64,000 bases of DNA. Origin: a virus. The stretch lies in the IMG/VR virus record IMGVR_UViG_3300028559_000033, positions 1-64,000 of that record. The stretch is one strand, 5' to 3'. The notes below the pieces were generated by a model that saw only the letters and a list, made by a program, of their open reading frames with translations, was not told where the DNA came from and did no database searches. Made by a program: the position numbers and the translations under genes. Shown one piece after another: positions 1 through 6,073 of the stretch. Position 1 is the first letter of the stretch. Each line of letters starts with the position of its first letter.

Positions 1-44
1 TACGTTTTGAATGTAGTGCCTCCTGCCAATTGGGCTACTTCGGC
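1..44 (-). tRNA. tRNA-Leu(CAA), cut by window edge
   Basis: Only the 5' part is inside the window: acceptor strand GCCGAAG, a class-II-type D arm (3-bp stem GCC/GGC) and an anticodon loop TTCAAAA giving anticodon CAA. The T arm lies outside. It is the last readable member of the leftward tRNA array here. Confidence 0.7.
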
Positions 45-47
45 ATA

Positions 48-122
48 TGTCCATGACAGGATTCGAACCTGCACTGTATTGGGCTTAAATCAATTGCCTC
101 CTACCAGTTGGGCTACATGGAC
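48..122 (-). tRNA. tRNA-Leu(UAA)
   Basis: Cloverleaf by eye: 7-bp acceptor GTCCATG/CATGGAC, D stem GCC/GGC with long loop, anticodon loop TTTAAGC (UAA), T arm GCAGG-TTCGAAT-CCTGT, discriminator A. The variable region is only about 5 nt (ACAGT), although leucine tRNAs normally carry a long variable arm. CCA is not encoded. Confidence 0.8.
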
Positions 123-126
123 AAAG

Positions 127-200
127 TGGGCGTGAGAGGATTTGAACCTCCACTGTTTTGCTTCTAAGGCAAATGTCTCCTGCCGTTGGACTACACGCCC
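127..200 (-). tRNA. tRNA-Leu(UAG)
   Basis: Acceptor GGGCGTG/CACGCCC, D stem GTC/GAC, anticodon stem TTTGC/GCAAA with loop CTTAGAA (UAG), T arm GGAGG-TTCAAAT-CCTCT, discriminator A. As in the neighbouring Leu(UAA) gene, the variable region is short (ACAGT), which is unusual for leucine. Confidence 0.8.
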
Positions 201-246
201 CTAACCACTTGAACAATATAGGACGAAATGCCCTGTTTGTCAAAGC

Positions 247-254
247 TATTTATG
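247..254 (-). promoter_or_regulatory. late-promoter-like CATAAATA
   Basis: The minus strand reads CATAAATA, a match to the T4-like late promoter consensus NATAAATA. No protein gene begins 20-40 nt downstream; the next feature is tRNA-Leu(UAG). It may be fortuitous or may give late transcription of the distal tRNAs. Confidence 0.25.
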
Positions 255-282
255 CCAGTTTGAAAAGTGGCACGGGGACACG

Positions 283-540
283 TTACTCAATATAAGGCTT
301 ACAAATTGTCCAGGACTTCCATATTGAATTTGAAGAGTTTCTGAAGTCCATAGAAGTCTTTATAAGTTCATTCGCTAGTTTAAATCTCTCGCGTTCTTTA
401 TCAGATTTAGAATCAAGTTCAATTTTTTCTGCAAGCTCCCATAAAAAATCAGACAATACATCATAACGAAGATTTGAAACATCGTGTGCTAAATCTTTCA
501 TAGATTCATAATCTTTAATTGTAATTGGATGCTTAGTCAT
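283..540 (-). CDS. small conserved-type phage protein, function unknown
   Basis: This 85-residue protein is mostly helical and charged. It has an N-terminal block (YDVLSDFLWELAEKI), a central acidic/basic stretch and a C-terminal IWKSWTICKP end. The pattern of a Leu-rich helix followed by an Asp/Lys/Arg-rich helix recalls small accessory proteins of T4-like cyanophages, but I cannot assign a function. Its start overlaps the end of the upstream gene (533..904) by 8 bp, so the two are probably translated together. It sits inside the tRNA array, in the same direction as the tRNAs. No signal peptide or membrane segment is visible. Confidence 0.75.
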   Translation of the reverse strand: MTKHPITIKDYESMKDLAHDVSNLRYDVLSDFLWELAEKIELDSKSDKERERFKLANELIKTSMDFRNSSNSIWKSWTICKPYIE

Positions 541-904
541 TTGTCCACTCTACTGTCACTTTAAATGTTCCTTTTACAAAACCATCTTCATCTGTCGGTA
601 AACCTCTAAGAGCTGAAGTAAAATCTAAAGAAAATGCTTCGTCAACATCTCTACTAGCCTCACTCCACGAGTCTTGATTATATTTTCTATTCAAAAGAAC
701 CTTACTTTTAGAAAAGACCTCATCATAAGTAGAACCGTGATTTAAAGGATGGTCATCTTCCCATTCTTCAATTTCAGATGATTCAATTGTATTCACTTTA
801 GTCATACAGTAACGAGTATTCTCAATCTCATAAATGACTTCATCTTTACCCATATTCTCAAAATCAAGAACCGTGGATACAACTTTATATGCTGTGACTT
901 TCAT
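533..904 (-). CDS. hypothetical phage protein
   Basis: This 123-residue acidic protein opens MKVTAYKVVSTVLDF and ends VTVEWTND. It looks like an alternating beta/alpha fold: a beta-like N-terminus, an acidic middle (EIEEWEDDHP) and beta-strands at the end (GTFKVTVEW). I recognise no family. It lies between the zinc-ribbon pair (908..1315) upstream and the 85-residue gene downstream, all leftward, with 3-4 bp gaps or short overlaps that suggest one operon. No targeting signal is seen. It is probably an accessory early or middle protein; that role is inferred from position only. Confidence 0.7.
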   Translation of the reverse strand: MKVTAYKVVSTVLDFENMGKDEVIYEIENTRYCMTKVNTIESSEIEEWEDDHPLNHGSTYDEVFSKSKVLLNRKYNQDSWSEASRDVDEAFSLDFTSALRGLPTDEDGFVKGTFKVTVEWTND

Positions 905-907
905 GAT

Positions 908-1114
908 TTAGATTCCAAGCGTTGTAATGGTTTCCATCTTACCACATCGCCTACAAGTTCGAATAGTTTCTGTATATCCAAGTAATGCTCTTGAGAGAGT
1001 TATTGGTGTGCCTCCAGATTTATTCAGAATTGATTCTGGATGTGGGCCAACAGAGCTAACGGAACTAGTTCTATATTCATGACCAAAAATTACACATCGT
1101 AAAAATTTAATCAT
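908..1114 (-). CDS. zinc-ribbon mini-protein (tandem copy A)
   Basis: This 68-residue protein begins MIKFLRCVIFGHEY and ends with TCRRCGKMETITTLGI. The N-terminal Cys plus His (C-x4-H) and the C-terminal CxxC form a likely four-ligand zinc site, as in the short DUF1660-type phage proteins, an assignment I make from the C..GH...CxxCG layout. The gene just upstream (1118..1315) is clearly a paralogue with the same start (MIKFL.C...GHEY) and end (TCRRCGK..T.TTLG). Function is unknown. Confidence 0.75.
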   Translation of the reverse strand: MIKFLRCVIFGHEYRTSSVSSVGPHPESILNKSGGTPITLSRALLGYTETIRTCRRCGKMETITTLGI

Positions 1115-1117
1115 AAG

Positions 1118-1315
1118 TTAAACTCCAAGAGTTGTAGTGGTTTTAATTTTACCACAACGCCTACAAGTTTGAATAGTTTTTGCATATCCAACAACTATCA
1201 TCTCAAGAGAAAATGATAAATCACCCTGAGCCTCCAGTGGTTTTGGAGGAACAGAAGTATGAGAAGCGATTTCATACTCGTGGCCAAGAATGAGACACTG
1301 TAAAAATTTAATCAT
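1118..1315 (-). CDS. zinc-ribbon mini-protein (tandem copy B)
   Basis: This 65-residue paralogue of the next gene shares MIKFL.C...GHEYE at the start and TCRRCGKIKTTTTLGV at the end, while the middle has diverged. C-x4-H plus CxxC suggests a bound zinc ion. The two copies are separated by 3 bp, so this is a recent-to-moderate tandem duplication within one operon. It is the first protein gene after tRNA-Gln(UUG) in the direction of transcription. Confidence 0.75.
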   Translation of the reverse strand: MIKFLQCLILGHEYEIASHTSVPPKPLEAQGDLSFSLEMIVVGYAKTIQTCRRCGKIKTTTTLGV

Positions 1316-1341
1316 AAAATAAGACTCAAATGAATATAAAC

Positions 1342-1411
1342 TGCGGAAATAAGATTCGAACTTATGTCTCTTGTTTCAAAGACAAGGATATTCCCACTAT
1401 ACGATTCCGCA
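1342..1411 (-). tRNA. tRNA-Gln(UUG)
   Basis: Acceptor TGCGGAA/TTCCGCA, anticodon stem CTTGT/ACAAG with loop CTTTGAA (UUG), T loop TTCGAAT. The 5' U and A end are typical of glutamine tRNAs. It is compact, about 70 nt. Confidence 0.85.
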
Positions 1412-1416
1412 TTGAA

Positions 1417-1488
1417 TGTAGAAATAGGACTCGAACCTATATTGTCTCCTTCAGAGGGAGCCTTCCTTCCCGATTAGAAGATTCTACA
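1417..1488 (-). tRNA. tRNA-Gln(CUG)
   Basis: Acceptor TGTAGAA/TTCTACA, anticodon loop CTCTGAA (CUG) on a CTCC/GGAG stem, T loop TTCGAGT. Lies 5 nt upstream of tRNA-Gln(UUG), giving both glutamine anticodons side by side. Confidence 0.8.
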
Positions 1489-1514
1489 TTAAAATATGAT
1501 TCTTGTGAATCAAA

Positions 1515-1591
1515 GTCCAGGACAGGATTCAAACCTGCGGCGATTTATTAGTTTTGCAGACTAACCCCTTCGTTCACTCGGGCACCTGGAC
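1515..1591 (-). tRNA. tRNA-Cys(GCA)
   Basis: Acceptor GTCCAGG/CCTGGAC, anticodon stem TTAGT/ACTAA with loop CTGCAAA (GCA), T arm GCAGG-TTTGAAT-CCTGT. The variable region is about 9 nt. Confidence 0.8.
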
Positions 1592-1595
1592 ATTA

Positions 1596-1669
1596 TGGGC
1601 CTGGCGAGATTTAAACTCGCAACCTATTCTTTAAGAGAGAATTACTCTAATCAATTGAGTTACAGGCCC
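1596..1669 (-). tRNA. tRNA-Lys(CUU)
   Basis: Acceptor GGGCCTG/CAGGCCC, anticodon stem ATTCT/AGAAT with loop CTCTTAA (CUU), T arm GCGAG-TTTAAAT-CTCGC, discriminator A. The stretch 1670-1812 upstream shows no gene. Confidence 0.85.
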
Positions 1670-1812
1670 GATTATGTAAGTAAATATTGTGAGGGGTCGG
1701 ACCTCACTTTTCTACCAAACCACGGATATTTACTTACATCACGAAAACTATTCATCATAGTGTTGACCGTCGCCAACGTATTTCGTGTCATCAGAGTCAT
1801 GAGTTCTGACGA

Positions 1813-1883
1813 AGCCCAATGAGAGAATCGAACTCTCCTCTGGAATTTACAGGATTCCTGCATCACCACAATGCTTATCAGGC
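1813..1883 (-). tRNA. tRNA-Thr(UGU)
   Basis: Acceptor GCCTGAT/ATTGGGC with two wobble pairs, D stem GCAT/ATGC, anticodon stem GGAAT/ATTCC with loop CCTGTAA (UGU), T arm GAGAG-TTCGATT-CTCTC. Confidence 0.85.
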
Positions 1884-1914
1884 GTAATTTTAAAATTTGA
1901 GAATAAATCTCAAG

Positions 1915-1985
1915 AGCCACTAATGAGAATCGAACTCACGAAATATTCTTACCAAGAATACAGTTTACCACTAGCTTATAAGGGC
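1915..1985 (-). tRNA. tRNA-Thr(GGU)
   Basis: Acceptor GCCCTTA/TAGTGGC (one mismatch), anticodon stem TATTC/GAATA with loop TTGGTAA (GGU), T arm GTGAG-TTCGATT-CTCAT. Immediately after its 3' end lies a 6-bp hairpin (TTGAGA/TCTCAA, 1897-1913). Confidence 0.8.
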
Positions 1986-1992
1986 AGTTAAT

Positions 1993-2021
1993 TTGGTCTT
2001 ATTTAATAAATAAGGTATAAT
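1993..2021 (+). promoter_or_regulatory. sigma70-type promoter for HNH gene
   Basis: TTGGTC (1993-1998), a 17-nt spacer and a perfect TATAAT (2016-2021) lie about 27 nt before the start codon of the rightward HNH gene. This gives the inserted gene its own promoter against the leftward tRNA array. Confidence 0.55.
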
Positions 2022-2047
2022 AGTTAAATATACCTGAGAGTTCAATT

Positions 2048-2791
2048 ATGAAGAAACAAAGAAGAAAAAGAAGCAAAGTTTGGGAAATCCCACACGAAGA
2101 AATTCAACTTGCTTTGAATACATTCAATACATATACAAAAATTTTAGAACACTTTGAATTAAATGCGTATTCAGGAGTTAGAACTACTTTTATGAGTAGA
2201 ATGAAGTCTGAAGAATATGATTTAACTAAATTCAAGAAGAATCATAGCGAATATAGAAAACAATATTCAACCGTTGGGCAATTTAGTAAAGATAATGTAC
2301 TAGAATTAGAAGCAATACTTACAATAAACTCCGACTATTCTAGAAGACGCATAAAAACAAGATTGATTGATGAAAATCTTCTAGAAAATCAATGTTCAAT
2401 ATGCTCCCTCTCTAATATTTGGAACAACAAACCTCTATCATTACAATTAGACCACATAAATGGAATCAGAGATGATAATAGATTAGAAAATCTAAGGTTA
2501 TTGTGCCCAAATTGTCATACACAAACACCCACATTTGGAACAAGAAATTTAAAAGTATCACATAAATGTGTAGACTGTGGAGCTAAATTATGTAAAAAAT
2601 TTACACGATGTAAAAAGTGCTCATCAATTCAAAATGGACTCAACGCCAGAAAATTTGAAATCTCCAAAGAGGAATTAATAAATCTTGTGAGGCAATACCC
2701 AATGACTAAAGTTGGTCAAATTCTAGGCGTTAGTGATAACGCCGTGAGAAAAAGATGCTTAAAGTTGGGTATTGATCATAAGAATTTATAA
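2048..2791 (+). CDS. HNH homing endonuclease
   Basis: This 247-residue protein has a zinc-coordinated HNH nuclease core: CSIC...LDHINGIRDDNRLENLRLLCPNCH at about residues 117-157, then a second Cys pair set (CVDCGAKLC...CKKC) and a C-terminal helix-turn-helix-like region (TKVGQILGVSDNAVRKRCLKLGI) that probably reads DNA. The histidine of LDH, the Asn of the RLENL block and the paired CxxC motifs are present, so it looks intact. Free-standing HNH enzymes of this kind cut alleles lacking them and spread by homing. It is oriented against the tRNA genes on both sides and has its own promoter. The true start is taken at the ATG 20 nt past the predicted transcription start. Confidence 0.9.
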   Translation: MKKQRRKRSKVWEIPHEEIQLALNTFNTYTKILEHFELNAYSGVRTTFMSRMKSEEYDLTKFKKNHSEYRKQYSTVGQFSKDNVLELEAILTINSDYSRRRIKTRLIDENLLENQCSICSLSNIWNNKPLSLQLDHINGIRDDNRLENLRLLCPNCHTQTPTFGTRNLKVSHKCVDCGAKLCKKFTRCKKCSSIQNGLNARKFEISKEELINLVRQYPMTKVGQILGVSDNAVRKRCLKLGIDHKNL

Positions 2792-2796
2792 TAAGG

Positions 2797-2867
2797 GGTA
2801 GGATGAGGAAATCGAATCCTCGTAAATCGCTGCACAGGCGACCGCTTTACCACTAAGCTAATCCTAC
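2797..2867 (-). tRNA. tRNA-His(GUG)
   Basis: Acceptor GTAGGAT/ATCCTAC, D stem GCTT/AAGC, anticodon stem GTCGC/GCGAT with loop CTGTGCA (GUG), T loop TTCGATT. Discriminator C, as expected for histidine. Confidence 0.85.
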
Positions 2868-2895
2868 AATGACCCAATTCACCAATAAAGGTGAA

Positions 2896-2970
2896 TACCC
2901 TGTAAAGGATTTGAACCTTCGACCCAAAGTTTAGGAAACTTTTGCTCTCTCCAGACTGAGCTAACAGAGT
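2896..2970 (-). tRNA. tRNA-Arg(CCU)
   Basis: Acceptor ACTCTGT/ACAGGGT, D stem GCTC/GAGC, anticodon stem AAAGT/ACTTT with loop TTCCTAA (CCU), T arm GAAGG-TTCAAAT-CCTTT, discriminator A. A 7-bp hairpin (ATTCACC/GGTGAAT, 2877-2896) abuts the 3' end. Confidence 0.85.
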
Positions 2971-2998
2971 ATGACGTTCGCTATTTCCGAATAGCGAA

Positions 2999-3070
2999 TG
3001 GCTCTAGCAAGAATCGAACTTGCGACAAGAAGGGTATGAATCTTCTGTTCTTCCACTGAACTATAGAGCC
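2999..3070 (-). tRNA. tRNA-Met(CAU), elongator-like
   Basis: Acceptor GGCTCTA/TAGAGCC, D stem GTTC/GAAC, anticodon loop TTCATAC (CAU), T arm GCAAG-TTCGATT-CTTGC, discriminator A. The fully paired first base pair (G-C) argues against an initiator. A CAU anticodon could also be modified to read AUA as Ile. A perfect 9-bp hairpin with a 4-nt loop (2977-2998) abuts the 3' end. Confidence 0.8.
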
Positions 3071-3073
3071 GAA

Positions 3074-3158
3074 CGGAGAATAGAGGATTCGAACCTCTGG
3101 TGGTTTTATCCACACAAACTTTCCAAGTTTGCACCATAAGCCTCTCGGACAATTCTCC
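3074..3158 (-). tRNA. tRNA-Ser(GGA)
   Basis: Acceptor GGAGAAT/ATTCTCC, anticodon stem CAAAC/GTTTG with loop TTGGAAA (GGA), a real long variable arm (GTGG/CCAC), T loop TTCGAAT, discriminator G. Confidence 0.85.
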
Positions 3159-3159
3159 A

Positions 3160-3260
3160 TTTGGTGGACTGGTGGACTGGTGGGATTTGATACCCACAGC
3201 TTCAGTAGTGCATATGACACTCAAAACCTGATAGTTTAACTTGAACCTACAAGTCCATGA
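3160..3260 (-). other. tRNA-like remnant with tandem 9-mer
   Basis: The minus strand has a T-arm-like hairpin (GTGGG/CCCAC, loop TATCAAAT, one base too long) and possible acceptor halves GGACTTG/CCAGTCC, but no proper anticodon arm. The 3' side carries a tandem CCACCAGT repeat. It looks like a decayed tRNA gene. Nothing else is seen up to 3360. Confidence 0.35.
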
Positions 3261-3360
3261 TTCGGTGAGAAAAGAAGGTGTGGGCCATCTTTTCCAACGC
3301 TTCGAGGTCAATTGAACTATTACATTAAAGCAAAAGCTAAGATAGTCATAGTGACCTCAA

Positions 3361-3449
3361 CGGAAGTGGCTGGATTTGAACCAGCGGTGCCGAATAAACG
3401 ACACGGAAGTTTAGCAAACTTCTGCAATAAGCCTCTCTGCCACACTTCC
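3361..3449 (-). tRNA. tRNA-Ser(GCU)
   Basis: Acceptor GGAAGTG/CACTTCC, D stem GCA/TGC, anticodon stem GAAGT/ACTTC with loop TTGCTAA (GCU), long variable arm, T arm with loop TTCAAAT, discriminator G. Confidence 0.85.
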
Positions 3450-3471
3450 AAAAATTTCTCATTTCTGAGAA

Positions 3472-3543
3472 TAGGAACTATTGGAATTGAACCAATGACT
3501 TCTTTCGAGTCAGAAAAGAACTCTACCACTGAGTTAAGCTCCT
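3472..3543 (-). tRNA. tRNA-Val(GAC)
   Basis: Acceptor AGGAGCT/AGTTCCT, D stem ACTC/GAGT, anticodon stem CTTTT/GAAAG with loop CTGACTC (GAC), T arm ATTGG-TTCAATT-CCAAT, discriminator A. A TTCTCA/TGAGAA hairpin (3456-3471) abuts the 3' end; an almost identical sequence follows tRNA-Ile. The 5' end overlaps the end of the upstream protein gene by 10 bp. Confidence 0.85.
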
Positions 3544-3785
3544 GTAAAGTAATCATTCATAGCTGAACGTTCTTCTTTGCGAAGAGAAGTTCGTGAGTTG
3601 TCAAATCTCTTTTCCCAACTACAATACTTACACTCGGGAACACCACAATCTTGTGGGTCTTTTGTATAAATTCTACCAAAAGTAATACATTCAAGATTTC
3701 TATTCGGAGAAATTTGTTTGAGAATTCTATTCCACTTATCTTGAAGTCGTTGAGCGTGATGCCTACGAATTGCAGATTTAGCCAT
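3534..3785 (-). CDS. small basic Cys-containing phage protein
   Basis: This 83-residue protein begins MAKSAIRRHHAQRLQDKWNR, a strongly basic helix with an RRHH motif, followed by a possible metal site CGVPECKYC. I chose this start over one 6 codons upstream because its ATG overlaps the stop of the preceding small gene (TAATG), a common translational coupling in phages. A similar basic RRHH..R opening occurs in other short phage proteins. Nucleic-acid binding is plausible but unproven. The last 10 bp overlap the 5' end of tRNA-Val, so message and tRNA come from the same transcript strand. Confidence 0.7.
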   Translation of the reverse strand: MAKSAIRRHHAQRLQDKWNRILKQISPNRNLECITFGRIYTKDPQDCGVPECKYCSWEKRFDNSRTSLRKEERSAMNDYFTGA

Positions 3786-3931
3786 TAGTCTTCTTTCTCC
3801 CAAGGATGAATTTGTTTGTTGAACCTTCGTGAAACTCTACGAACTATCTTCTTTAGAAGCTGAATGCTCTTAGAAGAAACCGTAGTATTCATCATGGCCT
3901 GCCATTCTCTTTTGGATTGAGGTTTAGCCAT
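3785..3931 (-). CDS. 48-residue basic protein
   Basis: Short gene MAKPQSKREWQAMM... ending FNKQIHPWEKED. It is rich in Lys/Arg with a central amphipathic helix and has no recognisable family. It is coupled to the next gene through a TAATG overlap. It also opens MAKxxxxR, like its neighbour. The stretch 3932-4019 upstream holds no further gene. Confidence 0.55.
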   Translation of the reverse strand: MAKPQSKREWQAMMNTTVSSKSIQLLKKIVRRVSRRFNKQIHPWEKED

Positions 3932-4019
3932 AAAAAATAATCTCAATAATTACTTAAAGTTTTTAGTTCAAGTTTCATACTCTCCACATATAAACAATCA
4001 AAGAACTCAACTATTTATT

Positions 4020-4787
4020 ATGAAATGTAAGAATGTAGAATGTTTAAATGAAACTCTAGGGAATAGAGTATATTGTTCGTGGAAATGTAGAAACTACTAC
4101 GTGAACAAGTATCTCCGAGATTATAGTAAATGTAAAGAAACAAATGCCGCCAAAAGAAAAGAATCTGAAGAATTATATCTTAAAGCTCCCAAATTATGCA
4201 AGCAATGTAATAAGCCAATTTCTTTTGTAAAAAGAAAATATGATTCAATTTTTTGTGGCCGCTCTTGTTCTGCAAAGTTCAATAATAAATTGCGACAATA
4301 TACTTGGGGCGATAAAATTAGTCAATCGATGTTGAGATACAATGAGCTTAACAAAAAAGAACCTAACTATAAGTATTGTATAAATTGTAATGCCCCATTC
4401 TTAAAGAACAAAATTCATTGTTCACGAAAATGTAAGAGTGAATACGAAAGAAAATCAATACCTGAATTTCAAAAATACAAATTAGATTGTAAATTTAAAT
4501 TTGGTCTTTCTAGTTTTCCTGATGAATATGAATTTACATTAATTGAAAATTATGGTTGGTATTCTCCGACAAACAAAAATAATATAGGTGGAGTTAGTAG
4601 AGACCATATATTTTCAATTCGAGAAGGATTTGAATTAGGAATTGACCCTAAAATTATATCCCATCCAGCAAATTGTCAACTAATGATACATTCAAAAAAT
4701 ATATCCAAACATAAAAAGTCTGACATATCTATAGAAGAACTGATGAATAAAATCCAAAAGTTCAATTTAAAATACTCCTATGAATAG
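4020..4787 (+). CDS. HNH-type homing endonuclease with zinc fingers
   Basis: This 255-residue protein has three or four Cys-rich knuckles in the N-terminal two thirds (CKNVEC...YCSWKC, CKQCNK...FCGRSC, CINCNA...CSRKC) and a C-terminal HNH-like catalytic region, VSRDHIFSIREGFELGI...HPANCQLM...N.SKHKKSD (about residues 195-240). The DH pair, the Asn of NCQLM and the downstream Lys are in the usual places. Knuckles plus HNH are typical of phage-borne homing enzymes. Like the gene at 2048, it is rightward among leftward tRNAs and flanked by them, so it probably arrived by homing. Codon use is AT-rich like the host phage. Confidence 0.85.
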   Translation: MKCKNVECLNETLGNRVYCSWKCRNYYVNKYLRDYSKCKETNAAKRKESEELYLKAPKLCKQCNKPISFVKRKYDSIFCGRSCSAKFNNKLRQYTWGDKISQSMLRYNELNKKEPNYKYCINCNAPFLKNKIHCSRKCKSEYERKSIPEFQKYKLDCKFKFGLSSFPDEYEFTLIENYGWYSPTNKNNIGGVSRDHIFSIREGFELGIDPKIISHPANCQLMIHSKNISKHKKSDISIEELMNKIQKFNLKYSYE

Positions 4788-4793
4788 GAGCAA

Positions 4794-4865
4794 TGGAGCG
4801 TAAGGAAATCGAATCCTTATTTATGGTATGCAACACCATTGTAATTGCCGTTATACGAACGCCCC
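4794..4865 (-). tRNA. tRNA-Ala(UGC)
   Basis: Acceptor GGGGCGT/ACGCTCC (one G-T), anticodon stem ATGGT/ACCAT with loop GTTGCAT (UGC), T arm AAGGA-TTCGATT-TCCTT, discriminator A. Confidence 0.8.
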
Positions 4866-5049
4866 GTAAATATAGAGTGAACGGTCAACCCTGGCCAGGA
4901 TGTTTACTATTTGTGCCCGTTCCATTTCACATTCAGAAGGTGGTTACGTTCCCACTTCCCCATACTTTCTATACTCTATAGGTTTAAAGTTAATTGGTCA
5001 ACCTTGTGCTAGGTTTGAAGCACATTCCAGACTCAGTTTAACTCTAGAT
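4866..5049 (-). other. decayed tRNA-like stretch
   Basis: Between tRNA-Ala and tRNA-Ile the minus strand has paired ends AGTTAA/TTAACT around a 5-bp stem GTGCT/AGCAC with an 8-nt loop, and twice the string GGTTGACC where a T arm would be. No standard cloverleaf can be built by eye. It is either a pair of degenerate tRNAs or spacer; no protein gene is supported. Confidence 0.3.
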
Positions 5050-5065
5050 TTCTCATTTCTGAGAA

Positions 5066-5141
5066 TAGGAACAATCAGATTTGAACTGATGGTCTCTCGG
5101 TTATCAGCCGAGTGCATTAAACCAGGCTATGCTATGTTCCT
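5066..5141 (-). tRNA. tRNA-Ile(GAU)
   Basis: Acceptor AGGAACA/TGTTCCT, D stem GCAT/ATGC, perfect anticodon stem CTCGG/CCGAG with loop CTGATAA (GAU), T arm ATCAG-TTCAAAT-CTGAT, discriminator A. A TTCTCA/TGAGAA hairpin (5050-5065) abuts the 3' end. Confidence 0.9.
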
Positions 5142-5229
5142 GAGACCCTGGATTTCTCCAGGAATTACAACATTCTGCGAATCATCTCTGTGCGTTATGT
5201 TGTTGGTGGTTTGAGAATTTGGTTCTCAA

Positions 5230-5304
5230 TGATCGGTCTGAGAATCGAACTCAGTTCTTCAGTTCTTCAAACAGACGCTAAATCACCAGACTAGCTCACC
5301 GACC
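5230..5304 (-). tRNA. tRNA-Phe(GAA)
   Basis: Acceptor GGTCGGT/ACCGATC, D stem GCTA/TAGC, anticodon loop TTGAAGA (GAA), T arm CTGAG-TTCGATT-CTCAG, discriminator A. A 7-bp hairpin TTGAGAA/TTCTCAA (5211-5229) abuts the 3' end. Confidence 0.8.
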
Positions 5305-5410
5305 AAAATAGATGTTCAACACACCGCCGACTTTTACGGCTTGAGGTATTAATACTCCGTATACTGAACTAAGGTATCTAATTACCTTTGAGAAGCTCGA
5401 ATCTTCTCAA

Positions 5411-5482
5411 TCGGAATGGAGAATGTCGAAATCTCGGCCCCTAATTCCCAAAATTAGTGCTCTTCCTCTGAGCTACATTCCG
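5411..5482 (-). tRNA. tRNA-Pro(UGG)
   Basis: Acceptor CGGAATG/CATTCCG, D stem GCTC/GAGC, anticodon stem CTAAT/ATTAG with loop TTTGGGA (UGG), T loop TTCGACA, discriminator A. An 8-bp hairpin TTGAGAAG/CTTCTCAA (5388-5410) abuts the 3' end. Confidence 0.85.
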
Positions 5483-5510
5483 TTAAATTATTCTCAAATA
5501 AATGAGAAAA

Positions 5511-5585
5511 TCCGCAGACGGGATTCAAACCCGCAAAATAATAGGGTGAAAACCTACCGACTTTAATCAATTTGTCTACTGCGGA
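5511..5585 (-). tRNA. tRNA-Glu(UUC)
   Basis: Acceptor TCCGCAG/CTGCGGA, anticodon loop TTTTCAC (UUC), T arm GCGGG-TTTGAAT-CCCGT. A 6-bp hairpin TTCTCA/TGAGAA (5491-5508) follows the 3' end. Confidence 0.85.
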
Positions 5586-5643
5586 ATGCACAGAACAATA
5601 TAAAAGAGCGTATATTGCCTGGAACATAGAGATAAATCTCTAA

Positions 5644-5716
5644 CGACCCATATCGGGGATGATCCGATATTACATATTAGACAGATATGCGTCCTAACCA
5701 ATTAGACGAATGGGCC
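5644..5716 (-). tRNA. tRNA-Asp(GUC), odd T loop
   Basis: Acceptor GGCCCAT/ATGGGTC, D arm GTC...GAC, anticodon stem CATAT/ATATG with loop CTGTCTA (GUC). The T stem ATCGG/CCGAT is perfect but the loop is ATCATCC, lacking the usual TTC. A 6-bp hairpin (TAGAGA/TCTCTA, 5627-5642) follows the 3' end. Confidence 0.75.
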
Positions 5717-5859
5717 AGGTTGATAGGGACCACCTATCTCGGGACTTTCCCCTTGGTCAGAGACACAATTTATCAGAATTTATCTCTTTAAACTGGACTA
5801 GAAAACAACGCGCACCAGACAACGCTGCTGAGTTTTGGTTAAGGGCTAAGCATACCCAA

Positions 5860-5936
5860 TACGTGGTAGAGGATTCGAACCCCTGATGAATAGTGGTGTT
5901 GGAAGCCACCGCAATCGTCCACTCTGCCAACCACGT
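5860..5936 (-). tRNA. tRNA-Trp(CCA), possibly Gly(UCC)
   Basis: Acceptor ACGTGGT/ACCACGT, D stem GCA/TGC, T arm AGGGG-TTCGAAT-CCTCT. With the stem GTGGC/ACCAC the loop is TTCCAAC and the anticodon CCA (Trp). Shifting one base gives a Gly UCC reading but breaks the stem. Confidence 0.65.
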
Positions 5937-6001
5937 AAGTAATATACCACGGTTTCCCGCAGCTTTCACGGAGAGTGTGACAGTTCAAAGACTGGCACAA
6001 G

Positions 6002-6073
6002 AGAGAAATATCGGATTTGAACCGATGACGACAATCTTGGCAGGATTGCATTCTACCGCTGAATTAATTTCTC
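6002..6073 (-). tRNA. tRNA-Gly(GCC)
   Basis: Acceptor GAGAAAT/ATTTCTC, D stem ATTC/GAAT, perfect anticodon stem CAATC/GATTG with loop CTGCCAA (GCC), T arm ATCGG-TTCAAAT-CCGAT. An 8-bp hairpin (GTGACAGT/ACTGGCAC, one wobble, 5977-5998) follows the 3' end. Confidence 0.9.

Noticed and set aside
4866-5049. Possible intact tRNA-Asn or Val in the decayed stretch
   Set aside because: No 7-nt anticodon loop with T33 and no T arm could be drawn.
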